In this document: positions 15,362-22,473 of the stretch, piece by piece | Numbering within the stretch: position 1 is the stretch's first letter | How the letters are laid out: every line of letters starts with the position of its first letter | NCBI GenBank assembly: GCA_035711465.1 | Contig: DASTCC010000059.1 | Span: forward strand, 1-22,473 | Direction of reading: 5' to 3' | DNA from: DASTCC01 sp035711465 | GTDB taxonomy: Bacteria > Acidobacteriota > Vicinamibacteria > Vicinamibacterales > SCN-69-37 | Length of the DNA: 22,473 nt | Made by a program: the position numbers and the translations under genes | The notes under the pieces: model-generated | Told to the model about the DNA's origin: nothing | Database searches by the model: none | Seen by the model: only the letters and a program-made list of their open reading frames with translations

Positions 15362-15368
15362 GCGCGCC

Positions 15369-16571
15369 ATGACCCTGCCCGACCTCGTCGCATTCGCCGG
15401 CGGCAGCGTGATCGCGCACCGTCTGCGCTCGACGCTCACCGTCACCGGCATCGTCATCGGCATCGCGTCGGTGATTCTGCTGACCGCTGTCGGCGCCGGG
15501 ACGCGCGACTACATCGCCGGAGAGTTCGCGCAGTTCGGCACCAACCTGCTGCAGATCAACCCCGGGCGCACGACCACCGGCGGAATGCCGACGCCGATCG
15601 GCTCCACCGTGCGCAAGCTGACGATCGACGACGCCGAGGCGATCCGGCGGTTGCCGGGCGTCGAGCACGTGCTGCCGCTCGGCTTCGGGCAGGCGCGCGT
15701 CGAGATCGGCGTGCGCGGCAGGAGCGTGTACGTCTACGGCGTGACCTCGGAGGTGCCGGCGGTCTGGAAGTTCCAGGTGGGACAGGGCCGGTTCCTGCCG
15801 GAAGGAGATCCGCGCCGCGGCGCGCCGCTCGCCGTGCTCGGCCCGAAGCTCGCGCGCGAGTTGTTCCAGGACGCCAATCCGCTCGGAGCCTACGTGCGCA
15901 TCGGCGGCCGCCGTCTGCAGGTGATTGGCGTGATGGCGCCGAAGGGCCAGCTGCTCGGCTTCGACATCGACGACGCCGCGTACATCCCGGTGAGCAGCGC
16001 GCTCGAGATCTTCAACCAGGACGGGCTCGTCGAGATCGACGTCCTGTTCAGCCACGCGGCCGGCGCGGCGCCGATCGTCGAGACGATTCGCGCCGAGCTG
16101 CAGCGGCGCCATGACGGCGTCGAGGACTTCACCATCGTCACGCAGGCGCAGATGCTCGATGCCGTGGATCGCATTCTCGGCATGGTCAGCTGGGCGGTCA
16201 GCGGCATCGGCGCGATCTCGCTGATCGTCGGCGCCATCGGGGTGTTGACGATCATGTGGATCGCGGTGGCCGAACGGACGTCGGAGATCGGCCTGCTCAA
16301 GGCGATCGGCGCGACGCCGGCCGATATCCTCCTGATCTTCCTCGGCGAAGCGATGCTGCTGTCCGCCGCCGGCGGCACGATCGGCATCGCCGCCGGTTTC
16401 GTCCTCGCGGCGCTGGTGCGGCTGGCCTTCCCCGGCGTGCCCTTCGCGGTCTCGCTGCCCTACGTCGCGGCCGCGTTCGCGACCAGCGTCCTCGTCGGAC
16501 TGACGTGCGGCATCCTGCCGGCCCGCCGCGCCACGCGGCTCGATCCCGTCGAGGCGCTTCATGCCGATTGA
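15369..16571 (+). CDS. FtsX/MacB-type ABC permease, subunit 2
   Basis: This second permease is also 400 aa and has the same architecture as its upstream neighbour: TM1 (LRSTLTVTGIVIGIASVILL), a periplasmic core starting GTRDYIAGEFAQFGTNLLQI, then TM2-4 with SEIGLLKAIGATPADILLIF and GLTCGILPARRATRLDPVEAL. The two share many positions (EFA-FG-NLL--PGRT, GQ-RFLP, VGVMAP-G--LG-D-D) but differ widely elsewhere, so the duplication is old. They probably form an asymmetric heterodimer served by the single ATPase. The start is ATG 15369, 7 nt after the previous stop; the lipoprotein gene follows after 33 nt. Confidence 0.93.
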   Translation: MTLPDLVAFAGGSVIAHRLRSTLTVTGIVIGIASVILLTAVGAGTRDYIAGEFAQFGTNLLQINPGRTTTGGMPTPIGSTVRKLTIDDAEAIRRLPGVEHVLPLGFGQARVEIGVRGRSVYVYGVTSEVPAVWKFQVGQGRFLPEGDPRRGAPLAVLGPKLARELFQDANPLGAYVRIGGRRLQVIGVMAPKGQLLGFDIDDAAYIPVSSALEIFNQDGLVEIDVLFSHAAGAAPIVETIRAELQRRHDGVEDFTIVTQAQMLDAVDRILGMVSWAVSGIGAISLIVGAIGVLTIMWIAVAERTSEIGLLKAIGATPADILLIFLGEAMLLSAAGGTIGIAAGFVLAALVRLAFPGVPFAVSLPYVAAAFATSVLVGLTCGILPARRATRLDPVEALHAD

Positions 16572-16604
16572 CTCAGGCGGCAACGACCGGACCGGAGACC
16601 CTTC

Positions 16605-17240
16605 ATGTCGACTCGAAGATCGATCCTCGAACGGTGCACCGTCATCAGCGCGCTGACGCTGTCTCTCTCCAGCTGCGCCCCAGCCATGCAGGACGCGCGG
16701 CTGCTGCCGCTGGGAGCGGTCGCGATCACCCCGGCGATCTCCGGCTCGGGCGTGTCGGACAACGGCTCGGAGTATCTGGGCCAGATGTTCGGCGCGGCGG
16801 TCGAGGTCGGCGTCCACGAGCGGGTCAATGTCGGAGGGGCGATCGGCCGGTTCGACATCAGCGACACGACGGTGGGCATCAACGGCGCCGCATTCGGCGC
16901 GCGCCTCGGCATCGTCAGGGATCGGGTGGCGGTATCGCTGCCGCTGAGCTTCAATTTCGGCGAGCGCATCGACACCGCCGACACGTGGGCGTTCCATCCG
17001 ACCGCCCTCTTCACCGTCCCCGCCGGCCAGCACGTCGATCTCAATCCCTTCTTCCGCGTGGTGATCCCGATGTGTCCAGGATGCGACGCCAGCGACGTTC
17101 TCCTCGGGTTTGGCAGCGGCGTCGGCATCGCGGTGCACCCGAAGGTGACGCTTCGTCCGGAGGTCGGGCTGCTCGTGAATCCTGGCGAGTCGGGCGTGGT
17201 GTGGACGTTCGGTGCCGGCGTGTCCCTGCGCGCGCGCTGA
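16605..17240 (+). CDS. Outer-membrane-type lipoprotein, function unknown
   Basis: This 211-aa protein has a lipoprotein signal: RR near the N-terminus, hydrophobic VISALTLSLSS, and Cys 24 in LSSC followed by Ala (no inner-membrane-retaining Asp at +2). The mature part alternates hydrophobic and polar residues in repeated short strands (GAAVEVGVHERVNVGGAIGR, VAVSLPLSFNFGERI, VTLRPEVGLLVN) and ends VWTFGAGVSLRAR with a terminal-strand look, suggesting a small beta-barrel or beta-rich envelope protein. A CPGC pair lies near residue 157. It follows the second permease by 33 nt with a GGAG ribosome site, so it probably belongs to the exporter operon as cargo or outer-membrane partner. Confidence 0.75.
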   Translation: MSTRRSILERCTVISALTLSLSSCAPAMQDARLLPLGAVAITPAISGSGVSDNGSEYLGQMFGAAVEVGVHERVNVGGAIGRFDISDTTVGINGAAFGARLGIVRDRVAVSLPLSFNFGERIDTADTWAFHPTALFTVPAGQHVDLNPFFRVVIPMCPGCDASDVLLGFGSGVGIAVHPKVTLRPEVGLLVNPGESGVVWTFGAGVSLRAR

Positions 17241-17268
17241 GCGTCATGGCCGCCGCCTGCCCGACTGT

Positions 17269-17388
17269 TCAGCGGCGCTCGTCGCGACCTGCGGCCGCGC
17301 CGTGCAGCGTCAGCACGGGGACCGGCGAACGGCGCACGATGCGCTCGGCGACGCTGCCGAGCAGCAGGTGCTCGACGGCGACCGGCTT
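17269..17388 (-). pseudogene. 3' remnant of a second universal stress protein gene
   Basis: Read on the minus strand, VAVEHLLLGSVAERIVRRSP followed by VPVLTLHGAAAGRDERR and a TGA (17269-17271) is nearly identical in its core to the C-terminal ATP-binding end of the USP encoded at 8592-9095. The N-terminal three quarters of a USP are absent: upstream, the frame stays open to 17446 but loses all similarity and has no MGTHGRG. It lies directly behind the CBS gene. I read it as a degraded copy left after deletion. Confidence 0.75.
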
Positions 17389-17445
17389 TCCTTCTTCGCA
17401 TGCGCCAGCTTCGCCGACGCGCGGCGGCCGGTCGACGCCTCGCGC

Positions 17446-17904
17446 TCAGAGCGCGCGAGCCGTCGGCCGCCGTTCGTATTCCCGATCGCGCTGCTCGGTC
17501 ACGACGTCCATGAGCTCGAAGAGCTCGCGCGCCAGCGCGGTTAGGGCGTCGTCGAGCGCGATGATGCCGTCGAGACGGCCGTCGCCGTTCACAACGGGCA
17601 CCCGGCGGATGCCGCCGAGCCGCATGTGACGCAGCGCCGCCGCGAGCGGATCGGATCGCCGCACCGTCGTGACCTCGCCGGTCATGATGTCGGCGACGAG
17701 CAGTCCGGTCAGCTGCTCGGGCGTCTGCGCCACGGCTGACACGACGATGTCGCGATCGGTGAGGATGCCGATCGGCCGACGGTCGTCGTCGACCACGACG
17801 ACGTCGCCGACATGGCGGTCGCGCATGCGCGCCGCCGCCGCGACCACCGATTCGGTGGCGGTCGCGCACACCACCTCTGAGCGACAGACGTCTCCGACAA
17901 TCAT
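17446..17904 (-). CDS. Tandem CBS-domain protein
   Basis: This 152-aa protein consists of two CBS domains (about 8-60 and 70-126), a Bateman module that binds adenine nucleotides and acts as an energy sensor. Domain marks are VGDVVVVDDDRRPIGILTDRDIV in the first and IRRVPVVNGDGRLDGIIALDD in the second, the latter with the common LGGIRRVPVV strand. The ATG at 17904 was chosen over an upstream in-frame ATG because of CAGGAGG just before it and because the previous gene ends at 17922. No catalytic domain is attached, so it presumably regulates a partner. It is third in the DksA-BON-CBS transcript. Confidence 0.9.
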   Translation of the reverse strand: MIVGDVCRSEVVCATATESVVAAAARMRDRHVGDVVVVDDDRRPIGILTDRDIVVSAVAQTPEQLTGLLVADIMTGEVTTVRRSDPLAAALRHMRLGGIRRVPVVNGDGRLDGIIALDDALTALARELFELMDVVTEQRDREYERRPTARAL

Positions 17905-17921
17905 GGCTGCCTCCTGCCCTG

Positions 17922-18569
17922 CTAGGGGACGACGGTGATGCGATCCTCGACCGTGCGAACGCCCGGGGCCGCCCACGCGGCCTGCCGCGCTTCGAACCGT
18001 TCGGCCCAGGAATGGACGTTGCCGGTGAGGGTGACCACGCTGTCGTGGATGGCGACGTTGATCCGGCGCGCATCGACCTCGGCGCTGCGCTTGAGCGCTG
18101 CTTCGATCTTCGCGCGCACGTCGGCGACGTTGACGTGCGGCCTGACGGTGATGTCGTTGACGACGTTACGCACGCCCTTCAGGTAGCGCAGCACGCGCGC
18201 GGCGGCGTCCTTCTGATAGTTCCACTCAACCGTCCCTATGAGCGTAACCACGCCGTCGCTGACGACCACCGACACCTGAGGCGGCACCTCGGCGTGCCAG
18301 GTCAACGCCTCGAGCGCCGCCCGCGCGATGTCAGCGTCCGTCCGCTTCAGGTCGCTCGGCAGGTGCACGGCGATGTCGTTGGCGACGGCGCCGACGCCGT
18401 AGACTTTCAGCGCCACCCGCTCGGCCGCGGCCTTCTCCGCGAAGGTCCTGACCTCGCCGGTCAGCGTCACCACGCCCTTGTCGACGGCAACGCCGACGTG
18501 CGCGGCGTCGATACTCGGCTCCCACTCGAGTGCGTTCTGCACTTGCTTCTGAAGATCGCGATCGACCAT
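17922..18569 (-). CDS. Triple-BON-domain protein
   Basis: This 215-aa protein is built of three BON domains (about 3-68, 75-143, 148-213), each with the V-V-LTG-V core: KGVVTLTGEVRTFAEKAAAE, DGVVTLIGTVEWNYQKDAAA and DSVVTLTGNVHSWAERFEA, each ending in a V-NDI-V or VEDRITV strand. BON proteins such as OsmY bind membrane or phospholipid surfaces under osmotic or envelope stress. No signal peptide is visible, so unlike OsmY it is probably cytoplasmic. The AAGGAG ribosome site before ATG 18569 is strong. It lies 26 nt after the DksA-like gene and 17 nt before the CBS gene. Confidence 0.93.
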   Translation of the reverse strand: MVDRDLQKQVQNALEWEPSIDAAHVGVAVDKGVVTLTGEVRTFAEKAAAERVALKVYGVGAVANDIAVHLPSDLKRTDADIARAALEALTWHAEVPPQVSVVVSDGVVTLIGTVEWNYQKDAAARVLRYLKGVRNVVNDITVRPHVNVADVRAKIEAALKRSAEVDARRINVAIHDSVVTLTGNVHSWAERFEARQAAWAAPGVRTVEDRITVVP

Positions 18570-18595
18570 GGTCCTGCTCCTTCTGATTCGGCGCC

Positions 18596-19033
18596 CTAAG
18601 CGACCGAGTCGGCGTGCGAGGTCCTGCTCGAGACCCGGACCGGCGGCGCCGACGGCCGCGTCGCACCGGCCTCGCGATGTTCTTCACACGACCGGCACCG
18701 GATCGCGAACGGCAGTGCCTCGAGCCGTCGCGCCGCGATGTCGCCTCCGCAGTCGACGCAGACGCCATAGATGCCGGCGCCAAGCCGTACGAGCGCTTCG
18801 TCGATCTTCGCCATCGTCTCCGTCTGGATCTCGAGGAGCGCGAAATCGAGGTCCTCGCTGACGTCGTTCACGCTCACGTCGCCGAGGTCGAGCCCGCCCG
18901 CGGCGGCGATGTCGTTCTGCTGCTGAGCCTCGCGCATCCGTTCGCGAGCGGCGCGGCCGAGCTGCTCCCGCTGTTGCTCGAGACGACGGCGGAGCGCGCG
19001 GTCACGCTGGGTGAGTTGCACATCGCTGGACAT
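18596..19033 (-). CDS. DksA/TraR-type C4 zinc-finger protein
   Basis: This 145-aa protein has a charged N-terminal coiled-coil half (about 8-85, RDRALRRRLEQQREQLGRAA, then LDFALLEIQTETMAKIDEAL). A C4 zinc finger follows: C92 and C95 in GIYGVCVDCGGDI, and C113 and C116 in LPFAIRCRSCEEHRE. The C-terminal tail is basic/Ser-rich. DksA-type proteins enter the RNA polymerase secondary channel and adjust transcription with ppGpp; the DxxDxA tip of E. coli DksA is not evident, so this is closer to the general YocK/TraR group. The ATG at 19033 was chosen for GAGGAGG immediately upstream. It heads the stress transcript and is divergent from the PEP synthase gene. Confidence 0.88.
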   Translation of the reverse strand: MSSDVQLTQRDRALRRRLEQQREQLGRAARERMREAQQQNDIAAAGGLDLGDVSVNDVSEDLDFALLEIQTETMAKIDEALVRLGAGIYGVCVDCGGDIAARRLEALPFAIRCRSCEEHREAGATRPSAPPVRVSSRTSHADSVA

Positions 19034-19307
19034 GACGTCCTCCTCGCGGACCCGACCATCAGTCCGGCGGCCCGATGACGTGCACTGATGCAACCCGCTT
19101 GCCGCTCCCGAGCGCCGCCGCGACTGCGCGGCCACGCGTCGCAACACAATCGGCGCCGGGAATCCCGCACGCGTGCGGAGTTTCGCGTGGTGGAGGGTCG
19201 GGACAGCCCGACGAGGCGTCCGCGGCCGGCTGTCGCCGGCGGCGGCAGGCCGGTTGCACAGGCCGGATCGACGCGTTCGCGTCGCGGGGCGTCGCTGGAG
19301 GGTCATC
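19034..19307. promoter_or_regulatory. Divergent regulatory region with palindromes (DksA-like / PEP synthase)
   Basis: This 274-bp gap between left- and right-reading operons must carry both promoters. It contains a perfect 14-bp palindrome, CCGCACGCGTGCGG (19165-19178), and a 6-bp-arm inverted repeat, GTCGGG/CCCGAC, with a 4-nt spacer (19197-19212). The first is a candidate operator shared by both operons. No convincing -35/-10 pair is seen. Confidence 0.5.
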
Positions 19308-21725
19308 GTGGCCGACTACGTGCTCGACTTCGCCACCGTCTCACTCGCCGATCTCCCGCGCGTCGGCGGCAAGAATGCCTCGCTCGGAGAGCTCTATCAG
19401 GCGCTCCGGCCCACGGGCGTGGGCGTACTCGACGGGTTCGCCACAACCGCCGAAGCCTACCGGCGTCTTCTCGACGTCAACGGGCTCCGCGAGCGGCTGG
19501 CGGCGATCTTCCGCGGGCTCGACGTGGAGGACCTCGACGCGCTCAGCGCCGCCGGCCGCGCCGCCCGCGCCGCCGTGCTCGAGACCCCGCTGCCGGACGA
19601 CCTGCGCGCCGCCATCATCGACGGCTACGATCGTCTGGCCGGACGACTGGGGCGCACCCCGGAGGTCGCGGTCCGATCATCGGCGACCGCCGAGGATCTG
19701 CCGGAGGCCTCGTTCGCCGGCGCCGCCGAGACGTACCTCAACGTCCGCGGCGGCGAGGACCTGCTGCGCGCGGTCCACGCCTGCTACTCCTCGCTGTTCA
19801 CCGATCGCGCCATCAGCTATCGCGCCCGCCTCGGCTACAACCAGCTCCAGATCGCGCTGTCGGTTGGCGTCATGCCGATGGTGCGCTCGGACAAGGCGAG
19901 CTCGGGCATCATCTTCACGCTCGATCCAGAATCGGGCTTCCGCGACGTCGTCGTGATCTCGGGCGCCTATGGCCTCGGCGAGTTCGTCGTGCAGGGCGTG
20001 GTGACGCCCGACGAGTGGGTCGTCTTCAAGCCGACCCTGGTCACGGGTCACGGGGCCATCGTCGGCCGGCGGCTGGGCACCAAGGAAGTGCGGCTGGTCT
20101 ACGCCGACGGGCAGCGCCGCACGCGCAGCGAGGCGACGCCGGCGGCCGATCGCGGTCGGTTCTGCCTCGACGACGGCGACGTGGTGACGCTGGCGACCTG
20201 GGCGGTCCGCATCGAGGCGCACTACTCGGCTCGCGCCGGGCGACCGCACCCGATGGACATCGAATGGGCGAAGGACGGCCAGACCGGGGAGCTCGTCATC
20301 CTCCAGGCACGGCCGGAAACCGTCCACTCGGCGAAACCTCGTCAGGCCGCCAGCGAGGTCTTCCGGCTGACCGGAGCGCCGGGACCGGCGCTGGTCAGCG
20401 GTCAGGCCGTCGGCGAGCGAATCGCCGCCGGACCGGTCCGCGTGGTGCGCTCGGCTGCCGAGCTCGCCAGCGTCGCCGCCGGCGACGTCCTGGTCGCGCC
20501 GATGACCGATCCGGACTGGGAACCGGTGATGCGCCGCGTCGCGGCGATCGTCACCGATCAGGGCGGACGAACCGCCCATGCGGCCATCGTCTCTCGCGAA
20601 TTCGGCCTGCCGTGCATCGTCGGCGCCGGCAGCGCGACCGGCTCGTTGACGCCGGGCGCGGACGTCACGGTGTCCTGCGCCGAAGGCGCCGAGGGACACG
20701 TCTATGGCGGCCGCGTCCCGTTCGCGCGCGAGTCGATCGACGCCGCAGCCATGCCGGAGTTGACGACGCCGATCATGCTGATCGTCGGCGACCCGCGGCA
20801 GGCGTTCTCGCTGGCGGCGATTCCCAACGCCGGCGTCGGGCTGGCGCGCACCGAGTTCATCATCACCAGCGAGATCGGCGTGCATCCGATGGCGCTGGCG
20901 CGCTACCCGCGGCTGCAGGATGCGAAGGCGATCGGTGAGATCGCGGCCCGCCTCGGCAAGGAGACGCCGGAGCACTACTTCGTCCGGCGCTTCAGCGAGG
21001 GCGTCGGCAGAATCGCGGCGGCGTTCTATCCCAAGCCGGTGATCGTCCGCACCAGCGACTTCAAGACGAACGAGTACGCGTCGCTCATCGGCGGACGTGA
21101 GTTCGAGCCGGAGGAAGAGAATCCAATGCTCGGCTTCCGCGGCGCCTCGCGGTACTACGACGATCGCTACGCCGACGGCTTCGCGCTGGAATGTGCCGGA
21201 CTGCTGCGCGCGCGCCGCGACCTCGGCCTCGACAACATCAAGGTGATGATCCCGTTCTGCCGCACGGTCGACGAAGGTCGGCGGGTGATCGCGGCGATGG
21301 CCCGCCACGGGCTGAGGCAGCACGAAGATGGACTCGAGATCTACGTGATGTGCGAGATCCCGGCCAACGTCGTCCTCGCGGACCGGTTCCTGTCGGTGTT
21401 CGACGGATTTTCGATTGGCTCGAACGACCTGACCCAGCTCACGCTGGGTCTCGATCGCGACTCCGGCACGGTGGCGCATCTCTTCGACGAGCGCGACGAC
21501 GCCGTTCGCTGGATGCTCGAGCAGGCCATCGAGGCCGGCAAGCGGCTCGGCAAGCCGGTCGGCATCTGCGGGCAGGCGCCGTCGGACTATCCGGAGCTGG
21601 CGGCGTGGCTCGTCGATCAGGGCGTCAGCTCGATCTCCCTCAACCCGGACGTCGCCATCAGGACCAGGCTGCGGCTGGCGAATCGCTCCGACCGGCAGCT
21701 TCAGGCGACGGGTGCGGGCCGCTGA
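19308..21725 (+). CDS. ppsA: Phosphoenolpyruvate synthase (pyruvate, water dikinase)
   Basis: This 805-aa enzyme makes PEP from pyruvate and ATP (with AMP and phosphate released), feeding gluconeogenesis. The length matches E. coli PpsA (792). The N-terminal ATP-grasp domain has VGGKNASLGELYQ and VRSSATAEDLPEASFAG; the swivelling domain has TDQGGRTAHAAIVSREFGLP with the phosphorylated His at 424; the C-terminal PEP barrel has GLARTEFII, SNDLTQLTLGLDRD and GICGQAPSDYPELAAWLVDQ with the catalytic Cys. The start is GTG 19308, 5 nt after GGAGGG; the frame is open further upstream but lacks family sequence. Oddity: residues 137-142 read AGAAET where relatives have AGQQET. Neighbouring stress genes suggest a role in survival metabolism. 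Confidence 0.93.
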   Translation: MADYVLDFATVSLADLPRVGGKNASLGELYQALRPTGVGVLDGFATTAEAYRRLLDVNGLRERLAAIFRGLDVEDLDALSAAGRAARAAVLETPLPDDLRAAIIDGYDRLAGRLGRTPEVAVRSSATAEDLPEASFAGAAETYLNVRGGEDLLRAVHACYSSLFTDRAISYRARLGYNQLQIALSVGVMPMVRSDKASSGIIFTLDPESGFRDVVVISGAYGLGEFVVQGVVTPDEWVVFKPTLVTGHGAIVGRRLGTKEVRLVYADGQRRTRSEATPAADRGRFCLDDGDVVTLATWAVRIEAHYSARAGRPHPMDIEWAKDGQTGELVILQARPETVHSAKPRQAASEVFRLTGAPGPALVSGQAVGERIAAGPVRVVRSAAELASVAAGDVLVAPMTDPDWEPVMRRVAAIVTDQGGRTAHAAIVSREFGLPCIVGAGSATGSLTPGADVTVSCAEGAEGHVYGGRVPFARESIDAAAMPELTTPIMLIVGDPRQAFSLAAIPNAGVGLARTEFIITSEIGVHPMALARYPRLQDAKAIGEIAARLGKETPEHYFVRRFSEGVGRIAAAFYPKPVIVRTSDFKTNEYASLIGGREFEPEEENPMLGFRGASRYYDDRYADGFALECAGLLRARRDLGLDNIKVMIPFCRTVDEGRRVIAAMARHGLRQHEDGLEIYVMCEIPANVVLADRFLSVFDGFSIGSNDLTQLTLGLDRDSGTVAHLFDERDDAVRWMLEQAIEAGKRLGKPVGICGQAPSDYPELAAWLVDQGVSSISLNPDVAIRTRLRLANRSDRQLQATGAGR

Positions 21726-21782
21726 GGGCGGACCGTTCACCCGCCCGGGCGGCGGCGCGCGCGCCTTCGCCTCGCCGCCCTC
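21724..21782. terminator. Nested inverted repeat between convergent ppsA and groEL genes
   Basis: GAGGGCGG (21724-21731) pairs perfectly with CCGCCCTC (21775-21782). Inside lies a 12-bp palindrome, CCGCCCGGGCGG (21741-21752). The whole 60-bp convergent gap could fold into one branched GC-rich structure that ends transcripts from both sides. No T-tract is present, so the mechanism is uncertain. Confidence 0.55.
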
Positions 21783-21785
21783 GGC

Positions 21786-22473
<688 letters not shown>

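Noticed and set aside
13473..16571. LolCDE lipoprotein-sorting complex
   Set aside because: The ATPase plus two permeases resembles LolCDE, but a MacA-type adaptor is coupled at the front and the permeases have MacB-like periplasmic cores, so an adaptor-dependent exporter fits better.
15132..17138. 668-codon minus-strand open frame across the second permease and lipoprotein genes
   Set aside because: It is an antisense shadow rich in Arg/Asp/His with no domain, and the plus-strand genes have clear motifs and ribosome sites.
19677..21740. 687-codon minus-strand open frame opposite the PEP synthase gene
   Set aside because: The plus strand encodes all catalytic motifs of PEP synthase; the reverse translation has no recognisable fold.

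Overview
The window is high-GC, tightly packed bacterial DNA. Genes sit mostly in short operons with 4-nt start/stop overlaps. The mix (a CusABC-type metal efflux operon, a MacAB-like exporter with two permeases, and many small stress proteins) would suit a Gram-negative soil or sediment bacterium such as an Acidobacteriota/Vicinamibacteria member. That placement is inference from gene content and base composition; there is no rRNA or other marker. I see no tRNA, rRNA, CRISPR array, insertion sequence or integrase.

Layout. (1) 1-6458, minus strand: a Cu/Ag-type RND efflux operon read from the right as a small secreted Cys-rich protein, a CusC-like outer-membrane factor, a CusB-like adaptor with a His-rich tail, and a CusA-like pump cut by the left edge by only a few residues. 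The pump carries an ~80-residue Gly/Met-rich insertion. (2) 6646-7824, minus strand: a PPOX-fold flavoprotein and a secreted glycine-zipper protein, with a possible decayed dehydrogenase fragment between them. (3) 8063-8509, plus strand: an OsmC-family protein, meeting the next operon at a terminator-like hairpin. (4) 12042-8592, minus strand: five coupled genes, namely an 89-aa Cys-rich protein, a second OsmC, a 475-aa protein that I read as an archaeo-eukaryotic primase (PriS-like) domain fused to a PriL-type iron-sulfur C-terminal domain, a xylose-isomerase-like TIM barrel protein, and a universal stress protein (USP). (5) 12256-17240, plus strand: a membrane-fusion adaptor, one ABC ATPase, two non-identical 400-aa FtsX/MacB permeases, and a lipoprotein. 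(6) 19033-17269, minus strand: a DksA/TraR-type zinc-finger protein, a triple-BON protein, a two-CBS protein, and the 3' remnant of a second USP gene. (7) 19308-21725, plus strand: a phosphoenolpyruvate synthase. (8) 21786 to the right edge, minus strand: the C-terminal part of a GroEL lacking the GGM tail.

How the parts fit. The left third handles metal export. The rest looks like a stress or dormancy island: peroxide reductases of the OsmC family, USP, CBS and BON proteins, a DksA-like transcription modulator, PEP synthase and an accessory chaperonin. The standout is the primase-like gene inside this stress operon. It keeps three acidic residues at the catalytic positions and four cysteines at the Fe-S positions, but has Gln and Tyr where primases have His. 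It sits next to a TIM barrel protein whose superfamily includes endonuclease IV, so a DNA-damage or stress-replication role is possible but unproven.
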